DNA of 64,000 bases from Azolla caroliniana. Taxonomy: Eukaryota; Polypodiophyta. Both the position numbers and the translations under genes were made by a program. The number at the start of each line of letters is the position of its first letter. The first letter of the stretch is position 1. Below the pieces are notes generated by a model that did not search any database, was not told the DNA's origin, and worked only from the letters and a program-made list of their open reading frames with translations. Below are positions 10,641-19,763 of the stretch, piece after piece. Where the stretch lies: positions 23,250,001-23,314,000 of the forward strand of contig JBHGNT010000005.1 in the NCBI GenBank assembly GCA_043228905.1. Reading direction: 5' to 3'.

Positions 10641-11730
10641 TTCTACATGCATATTCTTTCAACAAGAGTAGTGAAGACTAGGACAATGACGAGAAGGACA
10701 CCCTTAAAGAAGACATTGGTGAAAGAGAAAGTGAAGACACCAGTGAAGGAAAGAAAAAGGACACCTATCAAAGAAAGCAAGAAGACACCCACAAGAGAAA
10801 GGGTGATGAACTCATCAACTCAGAGAAAGAAGATGTGCCACTCCATCCTTCGAGACACACCTCTCGGATGACGTTATTTCCTTCGAGCACGACCTGAAGT
10901 TTATGAAGAGGTGAGAGAGTGGTTGATAAAAACCTGGGGGTCACCACATCCCGATACAAGGCGAGGATTCCACATAAGTGGATTCAAGAAGGAATATGTG
11001 AACTTATTGAAGACGAGATATGAACATGTTTATGATACTAATCAAAATTATCTGTAATAATGAGGTGGGTACTATTTTTGCACGTGCATTTGCATGTGAA
11101 GTTCCGGGTGGCATCGACGTAGATTGGGAAGATTTTAATCGTCACTGATTAGAACATTATAAAGGGTCCTCTAGTACCAACACTGGCTTGAAGTCATCAA
11201 GAACCTCTCATGTGGATATTCCGGCTACAACACATGTCCACCAAGTTCAATCTGCAAAGCTACAGGCCACAATGATTGAAAAGCATGAACAGATGATGGC
11301 TGGTTGCATAGCCTCTATGAGCTCAAGAATACAAGCACTACTTGCTGATTTGGAAGCAGTTAAATCAATTGAGATACAGGCAAAAAAGAAATTCTCTTCA
11401 ATATAGACTACATATGAATGGATTGCATCAACAATCCAAAATTCAGAAAGTGAGGTGTTGAAAGAGGATTTGAAGAAAGACCTGAACAATATGGGCACTC
11501 AATTAGGATCACAGATGAGAGACCTTGATACTTGCATAATTGCACATTGCGAACTAGATAATAAGTTGTCAGCTTTAAAGTTGCATTCCGAGAACCTTGC
11601 ATGCTTGATGCAGGATTTAAAACGAAAAGGTTTTGAAACTTTGTGTCCATCTCTTATTGAGCACCCAAGTGGTATGGAAAGTACCATTACTAGTATAGCT
11701 ATATCACGGTATTGGCTTTAAAAGTTATTT
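10640..11730 (+). pseudogene. Decayed coding region with coiled-coil C-terminus, unknown function
   Basis: Plus-strand frames contain a lysine/threonine-rich repetitive segment (10647-10870, repeats of KTP[VIT]KE), then a conserved-looking stretch EEVREWLIKTWGSPHPDTRR near 10899-10960, and then 11188-11721, where one frame is open except for a TAG at 11404-11406. That last part is heptad-rich (MSSRIQALLADLEAVKS) and probably a coiled coil. Several frame changes are needed to join the parts. I do not recognise the family. Confidence 0.4.
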
Positions 11731-11849
11731 ATTTCTACTTCTGTGCTATAAATATCATATTAGCTAATATATTATAATGTGTGTTTGCAATCTACCAGGT
11801 GTATATTTTGTGGCCTCGGATTCAAGCTTGAGGCTATGGATGTTGTGAT

Positions 11850-12698
11850 TAGTACGATTCCTCCATTTTGAGCATGAACCATTGTCGCCACCCAATCCAC
11901 CATATCATTTGCTCATTCTTTGCTTTACCATGACCAGTTATCATGGCCCCTTGTTCTCCTTTCGAACATAACTCTGTAGGCTTTATGCATGTTCCACCTT
12001 TGTCTCGATCGTCTCCTTGCTCAAGGCACTTTGACTTGTCACACATTTTTGTTTTATGTTTCTCTCCCCAAGCCTTTATCTGAATAATGAAATTGACTAC
12101 CCCATGTGGTACCTTCAAGTGCATGCCCACTTTGAGATCCTTACGTGACCATGCTCTATGTTCTCACTTTGTTCAATTTCATGATACAATCTCATTTTAG
12201 AGTTGAAAATCTTCACACTAGCGTCTTTGCTACATGTTTTGATCACATCCTTCGGATCATGATGGCTCACTTGGCCATCGTCATCCCTTGTCATACTTTG
12301 CTCAGACTCTTTGTTGTACGCATCAGCATTCGTCTCTATCCTTTGCTTGACCTCTTCCTCCCACACATCAACTTCAACCCTTGCTTCTTCGTCGTTATTG
12401 TCCTTCTCTTGGGTCTTACATCGGTTAATGCCCAAGTCTCAGAACGAGTGTGGAGAGATCCATATATATTTGTCGGCCACTCCCCAACTTCGTTATTTAC
12501 AACAGCTTCGACCTTCGCTTCCCCGCCATCATCTTCTGTCTCTTGGGTCTCACATTGTCTTTGATCCACAACTGCCCAAGTCTCTAGAACATGTGCGAAG
12601 GAATCCGTTTGTCTTTGGTCAATTTCCTTCGACACCTTTGTCTTGATGTGATCTTTCACATAAGATTTGAACTCCCCCTTGTTTCCACCTTCCGTCTC
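11850..12698 (-). mobile_element. Distal part of gypsy-B internal region, left of the nested copia element
   Basis: The minus strand repeats protein words also found at 18270-18730 (ETWAVVD, CETQETED), and the DNA word CAACTGCCCAAGTCTCT occurs on both sides of the copia element. So 11850-12698 and 18256-19740 were continuous before 12699-18255 inserted. Open minus frames here are acidic and polar, with no RT, protease or integrase motif that I can find. The left end of the element was not located. Confidence 0.6.
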
Positions 12699-12747
12699 TG
12701 TTGGGATTACGGTCCCTCCGGATGGGATGGTCGGATGTCCGGGAATC

Positions 12748-12943
12748 GGATGATGAATACCCCGGCTACGGAGCCGGATGATGAAGACCCCGGTTACGGA
12801 GCCGGATGCTGAAGACCCCGACTACGGAGCCGGATGCTGAAGACCCCGACTACGGAGCCGGATGCTGAAGACTCCGGCTACGGAGCCGGATGATGAAGAC
12901 CCCGGCTACGGAGCCGGATGCTGAAGACCCCGGTTACGGAGCC
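12748..12943 (+). repeat. Seven 28-bp tandem units in the copia-A U3
   Basis: Units of the form GGATGMTGAAGACCCCGRYT plus ACGGAGCC repeat seven times without gaps, with only a few substitutions among units. They lie about 110 bp upstream of the TATA box, where copia elements such as Tnt1 carry enhancer repeats. The same array is at 17584-17779 in the 3' LTR. Confidence 0.9.
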
Positions 12944-13052
12944 GGATGACGAATGTACCCGGAGAGAGATCCGGATGCGGGGACATATTTGTGAATATGT
13001 TTGCCAAGAGCCCTTGAGGCTATATTTGTAAATAGCCCGAAAGTCATATGTG

Positions 13053-13060
13053 TATAAATA
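13053..13060 (+). promoter_or_regulatory. TATA box of copia-A
   Basis: TATAAATA stands between the U3 repeat array and the leader in the 5' LTR, with an identical copy in the 3' LTR at 17889-17896. Confidence 0.7.
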
Positions 13061-13422
13061 TGACTTAGGGCAAACAGTTTAAATGTTGTTGCTCATTTTT
13101 ATGTTTTCAGCCGAGAGAGCAAAGTGAGAGCAGCCGAGAGAGAGGGAGAGAAAGGAAGAGGTCGACATCTCTGTGTATCACCGCCGCCTGTGGCGAAGAC
13201 AGTGAGCTCAAGGTCATTGCCTTGTAGCTTCACCATTGTACACCTCTGTTTATAGTGATAGTTGGAGTTTGAGGACTCCCGTGGTTTTTCCCATTTAGGG
13301 TTTTCCACGTAAAACATCCTGTGTACTCCTCTCTCTATTGTCCTCGTGCACTTTGTATTTCCCGTTTTCTGTGAGTTGATCCTATTCCTCGGTTTGTGAC
13401 CGAGCGCTGTTTTGCAACAAAT

Positions 13423-13434
13423 TGGTATCAGAGC
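13423..13434 (+). other. copia-A primer-binding site (initiator Met-tRNA)
   Basis: TGGTATCAGAGC, complementary to the 3' end of plant initiator tRNA-Met, lies three bases after the 5' LTR. Confidence 0.93.
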
Positions 13435-13450
13435 GACGGTAACACAGAAA

Positions 13451-16400
13451 ATGGAAGGCGGCGGTAGTGGGCCTCCGGGCATGATGGTGTTGAACTCACA
13501 GAACTACGCCGACTGGAAGATAAAGATGGAAGACCTTCTCATCGTCCGAGACCTGTATGAACCGATCGACAATGCCGAGATACCCAAGGGGGTAATAGAG
13601 TCGGAGTGGAAGCTCCTGAACCGGAAAGCCGTAGCGACGATCCGGCAATATGTCGATGTAAGCGTTCTACAACATGTGGCGAACGACACCAACGCATATG
13701 AGATGTGGAAGAAGCTGTCGGGCCTCTACGAGAGGAAGAATGCGTTGAACCGGACCTCCCTGATGAGGAAGATAGTGAACCTCAAGTACCGGGACGGCGA
13801 GAATATGGTGGAACACGTGAGCACGTTCATGGGATTCGTGAACCAGCTTGCGGCGATCAAGTTCCCGTTGGAGGATGCAATGCAAGCCATCATTCTGATG
13901 TGTACATTGCCGGAAAGCTGGGAGAACTTGGTGGTGACTCTCAGCACCTCCTGCACCGAAGATAACTTGTCTCTACAAACGGTAAAGACAAGCATTTTGA
14001 ACGAAGAAGCGCGTCGGAGAGATAAAGAACTGGTTTCCGATCCGAAGATGCTGCTTACCGAATCGGATCGGGGAAGACAATGGAACCGGAGTCCGCAAAG
14101 ACGGGAGAAGTCGGGGACCCGGTCGCAGTCAAGAGGAAGGCCCACATGCTTCCACTGTGGGAAGCCGGGGCACTTCCGGAAGAATTGTCGGCATTACCGA
14201 AAGGACAACGGAGCCGACGACACCGATTCGAAGAAGTCACCGGAGAGAAACGGTGCATACCGGGGAGCCACGGACCGGAGAGGTCCGGATCGGCGAGGGC
14301 AGGACCGGAAAGGAACGACGGCACTCGCGGCAAGTGAAGAAGAGATAATGCTCATTACCGAAGAGAGGGAGCTGAACCTTGCCGGTGTAGAGATGACCTG
14401 GGTGGTCGATTCCGGAGCGTCGTTCCACCTGACCCCGGAGAAGAAATACTTCTCATCCTACACAGCCGGTGAGCACGGCTGTGTCCGGATGGGAAATGAA
14501 GGCACATGCCGGATTGCCGGCATAGGAGACGTGTGGCTGATGACATCAACCGGATGCAAGATGCTGCTGAAGGATGTTCGACACGTTCCGGAGGTCCGAT
14601 TGAACCTGATCTCGGCCGGGAGGCTAGATGATGAAGGCTACACGGGTAGCATCCGGAACGGTGTCATGAAGTTCAGCAAAGGGAGCCTGATAGTGGCTCG
14701 GGCCCGGAAGGTCAATACACTGTACCTGATGAATTCCCGGCTATGTCCGGAGGAGCTGAACGTGGCAGCCGACACTGCCGGTGAGCTGTGGCACAAGAGA
14801 CTGTGCCACATGAGTGAGAAGGGGATGAAGAGGCTTGCCGATGACAACCTGATACCGGTAAAGCACGTACACCTGGGGAAGTGTACCGACTGTCTGGCCG
14901 GTAAGCAAAACCGGACCTCCTTCCACTCAAGGCCACCGACGAGACGTAGCGCACCATTGGAGTTGGTACACACTGATGTGTGTCAAGTAGAAGCGAAGTC
15001 ACATGGCGGAGCTCAGTACTTCGTAACATTCATAGATGACCATAGCCGGAAGCTGTGGACGGCACCGTTGAAGACAAAGGACCAAGTATTGTCCGTCTTC
15101 AAAGAACTCCACGCGAGAGTGGAAAGAGAATCCGGCAAGAAGCTGAAAGCGATACGAGCGGATAACGGAGGGGAATACCGGGGGCAGTTCGCAGAGTACT
15201 GTCGCTCGAAGGGAATCCGGCTCGAGTTTACTGTGCCGAAGACGCCGGAACTGAACGGGCTGGCCGAGAGGATGAACCGGACCATAATGGAGAGGGTCCG
15301 GAGTATGCTAGCACATGCGAAATTACCCAAGGGATTTTGGGCTGAGGCAATGTCGACGGCGACGTATGTGATAAATAGATCACCCTCAGTACCTTTGGAC
15401 GGAGACACGCCGCAGAAAGTGTGGACCGGTAAGGAAGTGTCCTACCGGCATCTGAAGGTGTTCGGGTGTCTCGCATACGTGCATGTGGCAAAGGACCGGA
15501 GAGGAAAGTTAGATCCAAAGACCCGGCCATGCATATTCCTCGGTTACGGCGACGACGAGTTCGGCTACCGAGTATGGGACCCGGTCGACAAGAAGATATT
15601 CAGGAGTCGAGATATCATCTTCATGGAGGACAAGACACTCGCCGACTGGGAGTCGGAGAAGAAGATGAAGAGCTCCAAGTCGACCGGTGAGGATCAACTC
15701 TACGAAGAGCAGTCCCGACCGGCAAGGGACCGGTTAGCACTCGAGGATCCGGCCGAAGACGGTGAAGAAACAGAACCGGCCGAGGAAGATGAAACTGATA
15801 CCGGAACCGGCCCCGATCCCGAAATGGATTCGGATGAAGAGGAAACGGAGGAGCCGGTTACCGAAGCTCCGGAACGGAGATATCCTCTAAGAGAGAGAAG
15901 GGCCCCCCGGAGATTTCCGGAACCAGAGCACGTGCTGCTAACCGACGAGGGGGAGCCGGAGAGCTTTGAAGAAGCAAAACTTGACACCCATAGCCGCAGG
16001 TGGTTAAGTGCCATGCAGGAGGAGATGGATTCCCTGCATGAGAACCACACATATGAACTTGTGGAGTTGCCGAAAGGAAAGCGGGCACTTCGAAACAAGT
16101 GGGTGTTCAAGCTGAAACCGGGAGATGTCGGAAACCCCCCGAGATACAAAGCCAGGATCGTAGTGAAGGGGTTCCAGCAGAAGAAGGGCGTCGACTTCGA
16201 CGAGATATTTGCCCCGGTAGTGAAGATGACCTCCATCCGGACGGTGCTGAGCATAGCGGGAAGCGTGGACCTCGAGGTAGAACAGATGGACGTGAAGACG
16301 GCATTCCTTCACGGTGACCTCGAAGAAGAGATCTACATGCAGCAACCGGAAGGATTCGAGAAGAAAGGGAAGGAGCACCTGGTATGCCGGTTGAAGAAGA

Positions 16401-17524
16401 GCCTTTACGAACTGAAGGAGGCTCCCCGGCAATGGTACCGGAAGTTCGACTCTTTCATGACCGACGAAGGCTACCACAAAACGCAATCCGATCACTGTGT
16501 GTTTGTGAAGAAGTTCGAAGGAGGAGACTTTCTAATACTCCTCCTGTACGTGGACGACATGTTGATCGTTGGACGGGACCAGGCCAAGATACGGATGCTG
16601 AAGAAAGCGCTTCACCGAACTTTCTCAATGAAGGACCTGGGTCCGGCGAGGCAAATACTAGGGATGCACATCATCCGGAACCGGAAGAAGAAGCAGTTGT
16701 GGCTGTCACAGGAGAAGTACGTGACAAAGGTGCTTCACCGGTTCAACATGTCGGAAGCAAGACCGGTCGGGTCAACCCTCCCGGCAAACTGCAAGTTGTC
16801 CAGCAAGCAAAGCCCCAAGACAAAGGCTGAGAAGGAGGACATGATGAAAGTACCATATGCCTCTGCCGTCGGAAGCTTGATGTACGCAATGGTGTGTACA
16901 AGACCGGACATAGGATACGCAGTCGGAGTGGTGAGCCGGTACATGAGCAATCCCGGCAAAGAGCACTGGAACGCGGTCAAGTGGATACTCCGATACCTAA
17001 AGGGCACGGCAAACGTGTGCCTCCGATTCGGCTCCGGTAAGCCCGAACTCGACAGCTTTACCGATTCGGATATGTCGGCTGATGCAGATACCAGCCGGTC
17101 CACATCAGGGTATGTGATGACGTATGCAGGGGGAGCTGTTTCGTGGCAGTCGAGGCTGCAGAAGACGGTTGCGTTGTCAACCACGGAGGCGGAGTACATG
17201 GCGGCTGTTGAAGCCGGCAAGGAAATAATATGGATGAAGGACTTCATTAGAGAGCTCGGTATCCGGCAGGAGGAGTACCGACTCTACTGCGACAGTCAGA
17301 GTGCCATCCACCTTGCGAAGAATGCGGCCTATCACTCCCGGACGAAGCACATCCAACGTAGATACCACTGGATCCGGGAAAGGATAGAAGACAAGGAGTT
17401 CATGCTGACGAAGATCCACACGGACGAGAACGGGTCGGATATGCTGACCAAGGTACTCACACCCGACAAGCTGGAAGCATGCCGGAAAAGGATCGGATTG
17501 GAGAGACATCCCATGCCGAAGTGA
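13451..17524 (+). CDS. copia-A Gag-Pol polyprotein
   Basis: One frame of 1357 residues starts at the ATG 17 bases after the PBS (MEGGGSGPPG). Residues about 20-200 are a UBN2-type Gag. A CCHC knuckle spans C233-C246. The protease motif VVDSGAS has D320. A GAG-pre-integrase block (LWHKRLCHMS) precedes the integrase core with D509, D571 and E606. RT contains the QMDVKTAFLHGDLEEEIYMQ block and YVDD at 1033-1036. RNase H includes D1205 (TDSDMSAD) and STTEAEY. The C-terminus ends shortly before the polypurine tract. No frameshift or stop is seen. One departure is LYELKEAPRQW where most relatives have LYGLKQAPRQW. Length and order are typical for an autonomous Tork-lineage element. Confidence 0.95.
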   Translation: MEGGGSGPPGMMVLNSQNYADWKIKMEDLLIVRDLYEPIDNAEIPKGVIESEWKLLNRKAVATIRQYVDVSVLQHVANDTNAYEMWKKLSGLYERKNALNRTSLMRKIVNLKYRDGENMVEHVSTFMGFVNQLAAIKFPLEDAMQAIILMCTLPESWENLVVTLSTSCTEDNLSLQTVKTSILNEEARRRDKELVSDPKMLLTESDRGRQWNRSPQRREKSGTRSQSRGRPTCFHCGKPGHFRKNCRHYRKDNGADDTDSKKSPERNGAYRGATDRRGPDRRGQDRKGTTALAASEEEIMLITEERELNLAGVEMTWVVDSGASFHLTPEKKYFSSYTAGEHGCVRMGNEGTCRIAGIGDVWLMTSTGCKMLLKDVRHVPEVRLNLISAGRLDDEGYTGSIRNGVMKFSKGSLIVARARKVNTLYLMNSRLCPEELNVAADTAGELWHKRLCHMSEKGMKRLADDNLIPVKHVHLGKCTDCLAGKQNRTSFHSRPPTRRSAPLELVHTDVCQVEAKSHGGAQYFVTFIDDHSRKLWTAPLKTKDQVLSVFKELHARVERESGKKLKAIRADNGGEYRGQFAEYCRSKGIRLEFTVPKTPELNGLAERMNRTIMERVRSMLAHAKLPKGFWAEAMSTATYVINRSPSVPLDGDTPQKVWTGKEVSYRHLKVFGCLAYVHVAKDRRGKLDPKTRPCIFLGYGDDEFGYRVWDPVDKKIFRSRDIIFMEDKTLADWESEKKMKSSKSTGEDQLYEEQSRPARDRLALEDPAEDGEETEPAEEDETDTGTGPDPEMDSDEEETEEPVTEAPERRYPLRERRAPRRFPEPEHVLLTDEGEPESFEEAKLDTHSRRWLSAMQEEMDSLHENHTYELVELPKGKRALRNKWVFKLKPGDVGNPPRYKARIVVKGFQQKKGVDFDEIFAPVVKMTSIRTVLSIAGSVDLEVEQMDVKTAFLHGDLEEEIYMQQPEGFEKKGKEHLVCRLKKSLYELKEAPRQWYRKFDSFMTDEGYHKTQSDHCVFVKKFEGGDFLILLLYVDDMLIVGRDQAKIRMLKKALHRTFSMKDLGPARQILGMHIIRNRKKKQLWLSQEKYVTKVLHRFNMSEARPVGSTLPANCKLSSKQSPKTKAEKEDMMKVPYASAVGSLMYAMVCTRPDIGYAVGVVSRYMSNPGKEHWNAVKWILRYLKGTANVCLRFGSGKPELDSFTDSDMSADADTSRSTSGYVMTYAGGAVSWQSRLQKTVALSTTEAEYMAAVEAGKEIIWMKDFIRELGIRQEEYRLYCDSQSAIHLAKNAAYHSRTKHIQRRYHWIRERIEDKEFMLTKIHTDENGSDMLTKVLTPDKLEACRKRIGLERHPMPK

Positions 17525-17534
17525 AGGGGGAGTT
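17521..17534 (+). other. copia-A polypurine tract
   Basis: GTGAAGGGGGAGTT immediately precedes the 3' LTR and overlaps the stop codon of gag-pol. Confidence 0.85.
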
Positions 17535-18255
17535 TGTTGGGATTACGGTCCCTCCGGATGGGATGGTCGGATGTCCGGGAATCGGATGATGAATACCCCG
17601 GCTACGGAGCCGGATGATGAAGACCCCGGTTACGGAGCCGGATGCTGAAGACCCCGACTACGGAGCCGGATGCTGAAGACCCCGACTACGGAGCCGGATG
17701 CTGAAGACTCCGGCTACGGAGCCGGATGATGAAGACCCCGGCTACGGAGCCGGATGCTGAAGACCCCGGTTACGGAGCCGGATGACGAATGTACCCGGAG
17801 AGAGATCCGGATGCGGGGACATATTTGTGAATATGTTTGCCAAGAGCCCTTGAGGCTATATTTGTAAATAGCCCGAAAGTCATATGTGTATAAATATGAC
17901 TTAGGGCAAACAGTTTAAATGTTGTTGCTCATTTTTATGTTTTCAGCCGAGAGAGCAAAGTGAGAGCAGCCGAGAGAGAGGGAGAGAAAGGAAGAGGTCG
18001 ACATCTCTGTGTATCACCGCCGCCTGTGGCGAAGACAGTGAGCTCAAGGTCGTTGCCTTGTAGCTTCACCATTGTACACCTCTGTTTATAGTGATAGTTG
18101 GAGTTTGAGGACTCCCGTGGTTTTTCCCATTTAGGGTTTTCCACGTAAAACATCCTGTGTACTCCTCTCTCTATTGTCCTCGTGCACTTTGTATTTCCCG
18201 TTTTTTGTGAGTTGATCCTATTCCTCGGTTTGTGACCGAGCGCTGTTTTGCAACA
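17535..18255 (+). repeat. copia-A 3' LTR
   Basis: This 721-bp partner of 12699-13419 has the 28-bp array at 17584-17779. It differs from the 5' copy only by G for A in the AAGGTCRTTGCC word and by T for C in CCCGTTTTYTGTG. Confidence 0.95.
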
Positions 18256-18821
18256 ATCTCTTGGGTCTTCTGTTGGTTCTCGGACGCAACTGCCCAAGTC
18301 TCTGGAACCAGTTTGGGGAAAGTCTTGTCATTGCCATCATTCACCATCGACTCCCTCCATATCTATCTTCACCTTGATGTTGTGCACACCATCTTGGTCC
18401 TTCCCCTTACTACCATCTTCCATCTCTTGGGTCTCACGTTGGCTCTCTACAACTGCCCAAGTCTCTGGAACTTGTGTGAAGGAATCCTCGATGCAGCCAT
18501 CTGCCATTAATTCTTCCATAACCACCTCTGACTCGATGTCATTTTTCGTGGCTATCTCTTCAATCTCATGGGCCTCGTACCCATTGACCCTCTTGATCGA
18601 GCAAGCTTCAATCATGCTTCTCTCTTCGTCGCATGTATTCGTTTCGACCTTCGGCTCCTCGTCGACACCTTCCGTCTCTTGGGTCTCACGTTGGTTCTTG
18701 GACGCAACTGCCCAAGACTCTGGAACAAGTGTGGAGAAAATCTAGCCATGGTCATTGTCGACGCTTGTTGTCTTGTTCATAGTCACCTCCTCGATGTTGA
18801 TTTTAGTGGCTAGATCCTTCA
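18256..18821 (-). pseudogene. gypsy-B post-gag repetitive coding region
   Basis: The minus strand continues from the gag frame but with shifts. It encodes an acidic sequence with recurring ETWAV and QRETQE words; three copies are here and two more are across the copia insertion (near 12430 and 12570). The frame 18337-18615 is the longest open piece. No catalytic motif is visible. Confidence 0.5.
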
Positions 18822-19715
18822 TCATGTCGATCTCACACTCTTTATCTCCTTAATGCAAGCTTCGATTAGGCTTGCTCCTTCATCATCCGTTGTTTCGAAC
18901 ACGATGCATGTCCCGAAACATTTGTCCTCCTTTGAAGTGGCCTTCGTTGTCCTCGAGTCATCATCAATCTTCTTTTCGTGTAGGATGCGTTGTTTAGGCG
19001 TCTCTACTTCTTTAGATAGTCTTGATTTTTCTCCACTTGGCCTTACCAAGTCAATACCATCAAGCCATTGAAGACGCTTGTCGAGCTTGTTGCATGCTCG
19101 CTTTACCGCAATCCAGTCCGCCACAAGCCCGTTTGCTTGGGTATCATCTTCAAGAAGAGTCCCCAATTCTCGTCTATCCTTCATGTCCACAGCTTTCAAG
19201 AAGTACAAAGTCTTGTCCTCCTCAAGCAACACTTGGTCTGTGGCAGGGAGACGACGAAACATTTGGTCGAACTCGTCGTACACCCTCGAAGCGCTCATCC
19301 TCTTATTCTTCTTTTCTATCCACTTCCTCAAGGCATGTCGAATCATCCTCGACAAATCTTCCATCGCGAACTCTGCTAATATCGCTTTCTTGAACTCCGA
19401 CCACGTTGTCTTCCCTTCTTGAAGCTCGATGACGCGCCTTTGGATGTTGTTGGTGACCACTCTCTTGAAACTTGTGATTTGACGCGCGTCAGACACGTCC
19501 CTCTGATTCATCTCCCTTTTGTATGCATCAAGGAACTTCGTAATGTTCCTTCCATCAAATTGACCCTCGAGCTCCACGACACGGTCGACAGCCTTCTCCA
19601 TGCTCGCATCGTTGTCTCGAGATCTCATAATTTGTTCGACGATAAGCATCATCCTTTCGAATTCTCCCGCTTGATTGCTTGAGGACACCATCTCCAAGTA
19701 TCGGTCGATCCTCAA
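18822..19715 (-). CDS. gypsy-B Gag-like protein
   Basis: A 297-codon frame encodes a helical, charged protein whose middle (LYFLKAVDMKDRRELGTLLE, then DWIAVKRACNKLDKRLQW) matches the gypsy-A Gag segment with LLFVKSVDERDRD and DWAAVKRVCGRFDKRREW. The ATG (MRIDRYLEMV) lies 23 bases after the PBS. A stop in the leader (19715-19720 region) means translation could not start further upstream. No CCHC knuckle is seen in the frame, unlike gypsy-A. No pol is recognisable downstream, so the element looks truncated or non-autonomous. Confidence 0.72.
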   Translation of the reverse strand: MRIDRYLEMVSSSNQAGEFERMMLIVEQIMRSRDNDASMEKAVDRVVELEGQFDGRNITKFLDAYKREMNQRDVSDARQITSFKRVVTNNIQRRVIELQEGKTTWSEFKKAILAEFAMEDLSRMIRHALRKWIEKKNKRMSASRVYDEFDQMFRRLPATDQVLLEEDKTLYFLKAVDMKDRRELGTLLEDDTQANGLVADWIAVKRACNKLDKRLQWLDGIDLVRPSGEKSRLSKEVETPKQRILHEKKIDDDSRTTKATSKEDKCFGTCIVFETTDDEGASLIEACIKEIKSVRST

Positions 19716-19737
19716 CTAGATCCTTCCTACCGCCTCT

Positions 19738-19755
19738 TTCACGTCGGGTTCACCA
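19738..19755 (-). other. Primer-binding site of gypsy-B
   Basis: The 18 bases are identical to the gypsy-A PBS (TGGTGAACCCGACGTGAA on the minus strand), eight bases from the LTR. Confidence 0.75.
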
Positions 19756-19763
19756 CTTAATTA

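Larger units (their letters stand above)
12699..13419 (+). repeat. copia-A 5' LTR
   Basis: The LTR begins TGTTGGGATT and ends TTGCAACA. U3 contains seven tandem 28-bp units. A TATA box (TATAAATA) lies at 13053-13060, followed by a transcribed leader rich in GAGAG. The next bases are the PBS. Confidence 0.95.
12699..18255 (+). mobile_element. Ty1/copia retrotransposon (copia-A), complete and apparently intact
   Basis: Two 721-bp LTRs (12699-13419, 17535-18255) with TGTTG/CAACA ends flank an initiator-Met PBS, one uninterrupted 1357-codon gag-pol frame and a polypurine tract. By eye the LTRs differ at two positions (13214/18050 region and about 13370/18206), both transitions. The flanking duplication is TCTC, or five bases with one mismatch (GTCTC at 12694-12698, ATCTC at 18256-18260). 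Domain order protease-integrase-RT-RNase H defines Ty1/copia, and motif wording is that of the Tork/Tnt1 lineage. It is inserted in the gypsy-B element. Everything needed for autonomous transposition appears present. Confidence 0.95.

Noticed and set aside
11849-12659. Minus-strand frames of 90-107 codons as separate genes
   Set aside because: They are pieces of the frameshifted gypsy-B internal region, cut by copia-A.
12748-12943. Regular repeats resembling a CRISPR array
   Set aside because: The 28-bp units are head to tail without spacers, lie in both LTRs of a retrotransposon, and the DNA is from a plant.
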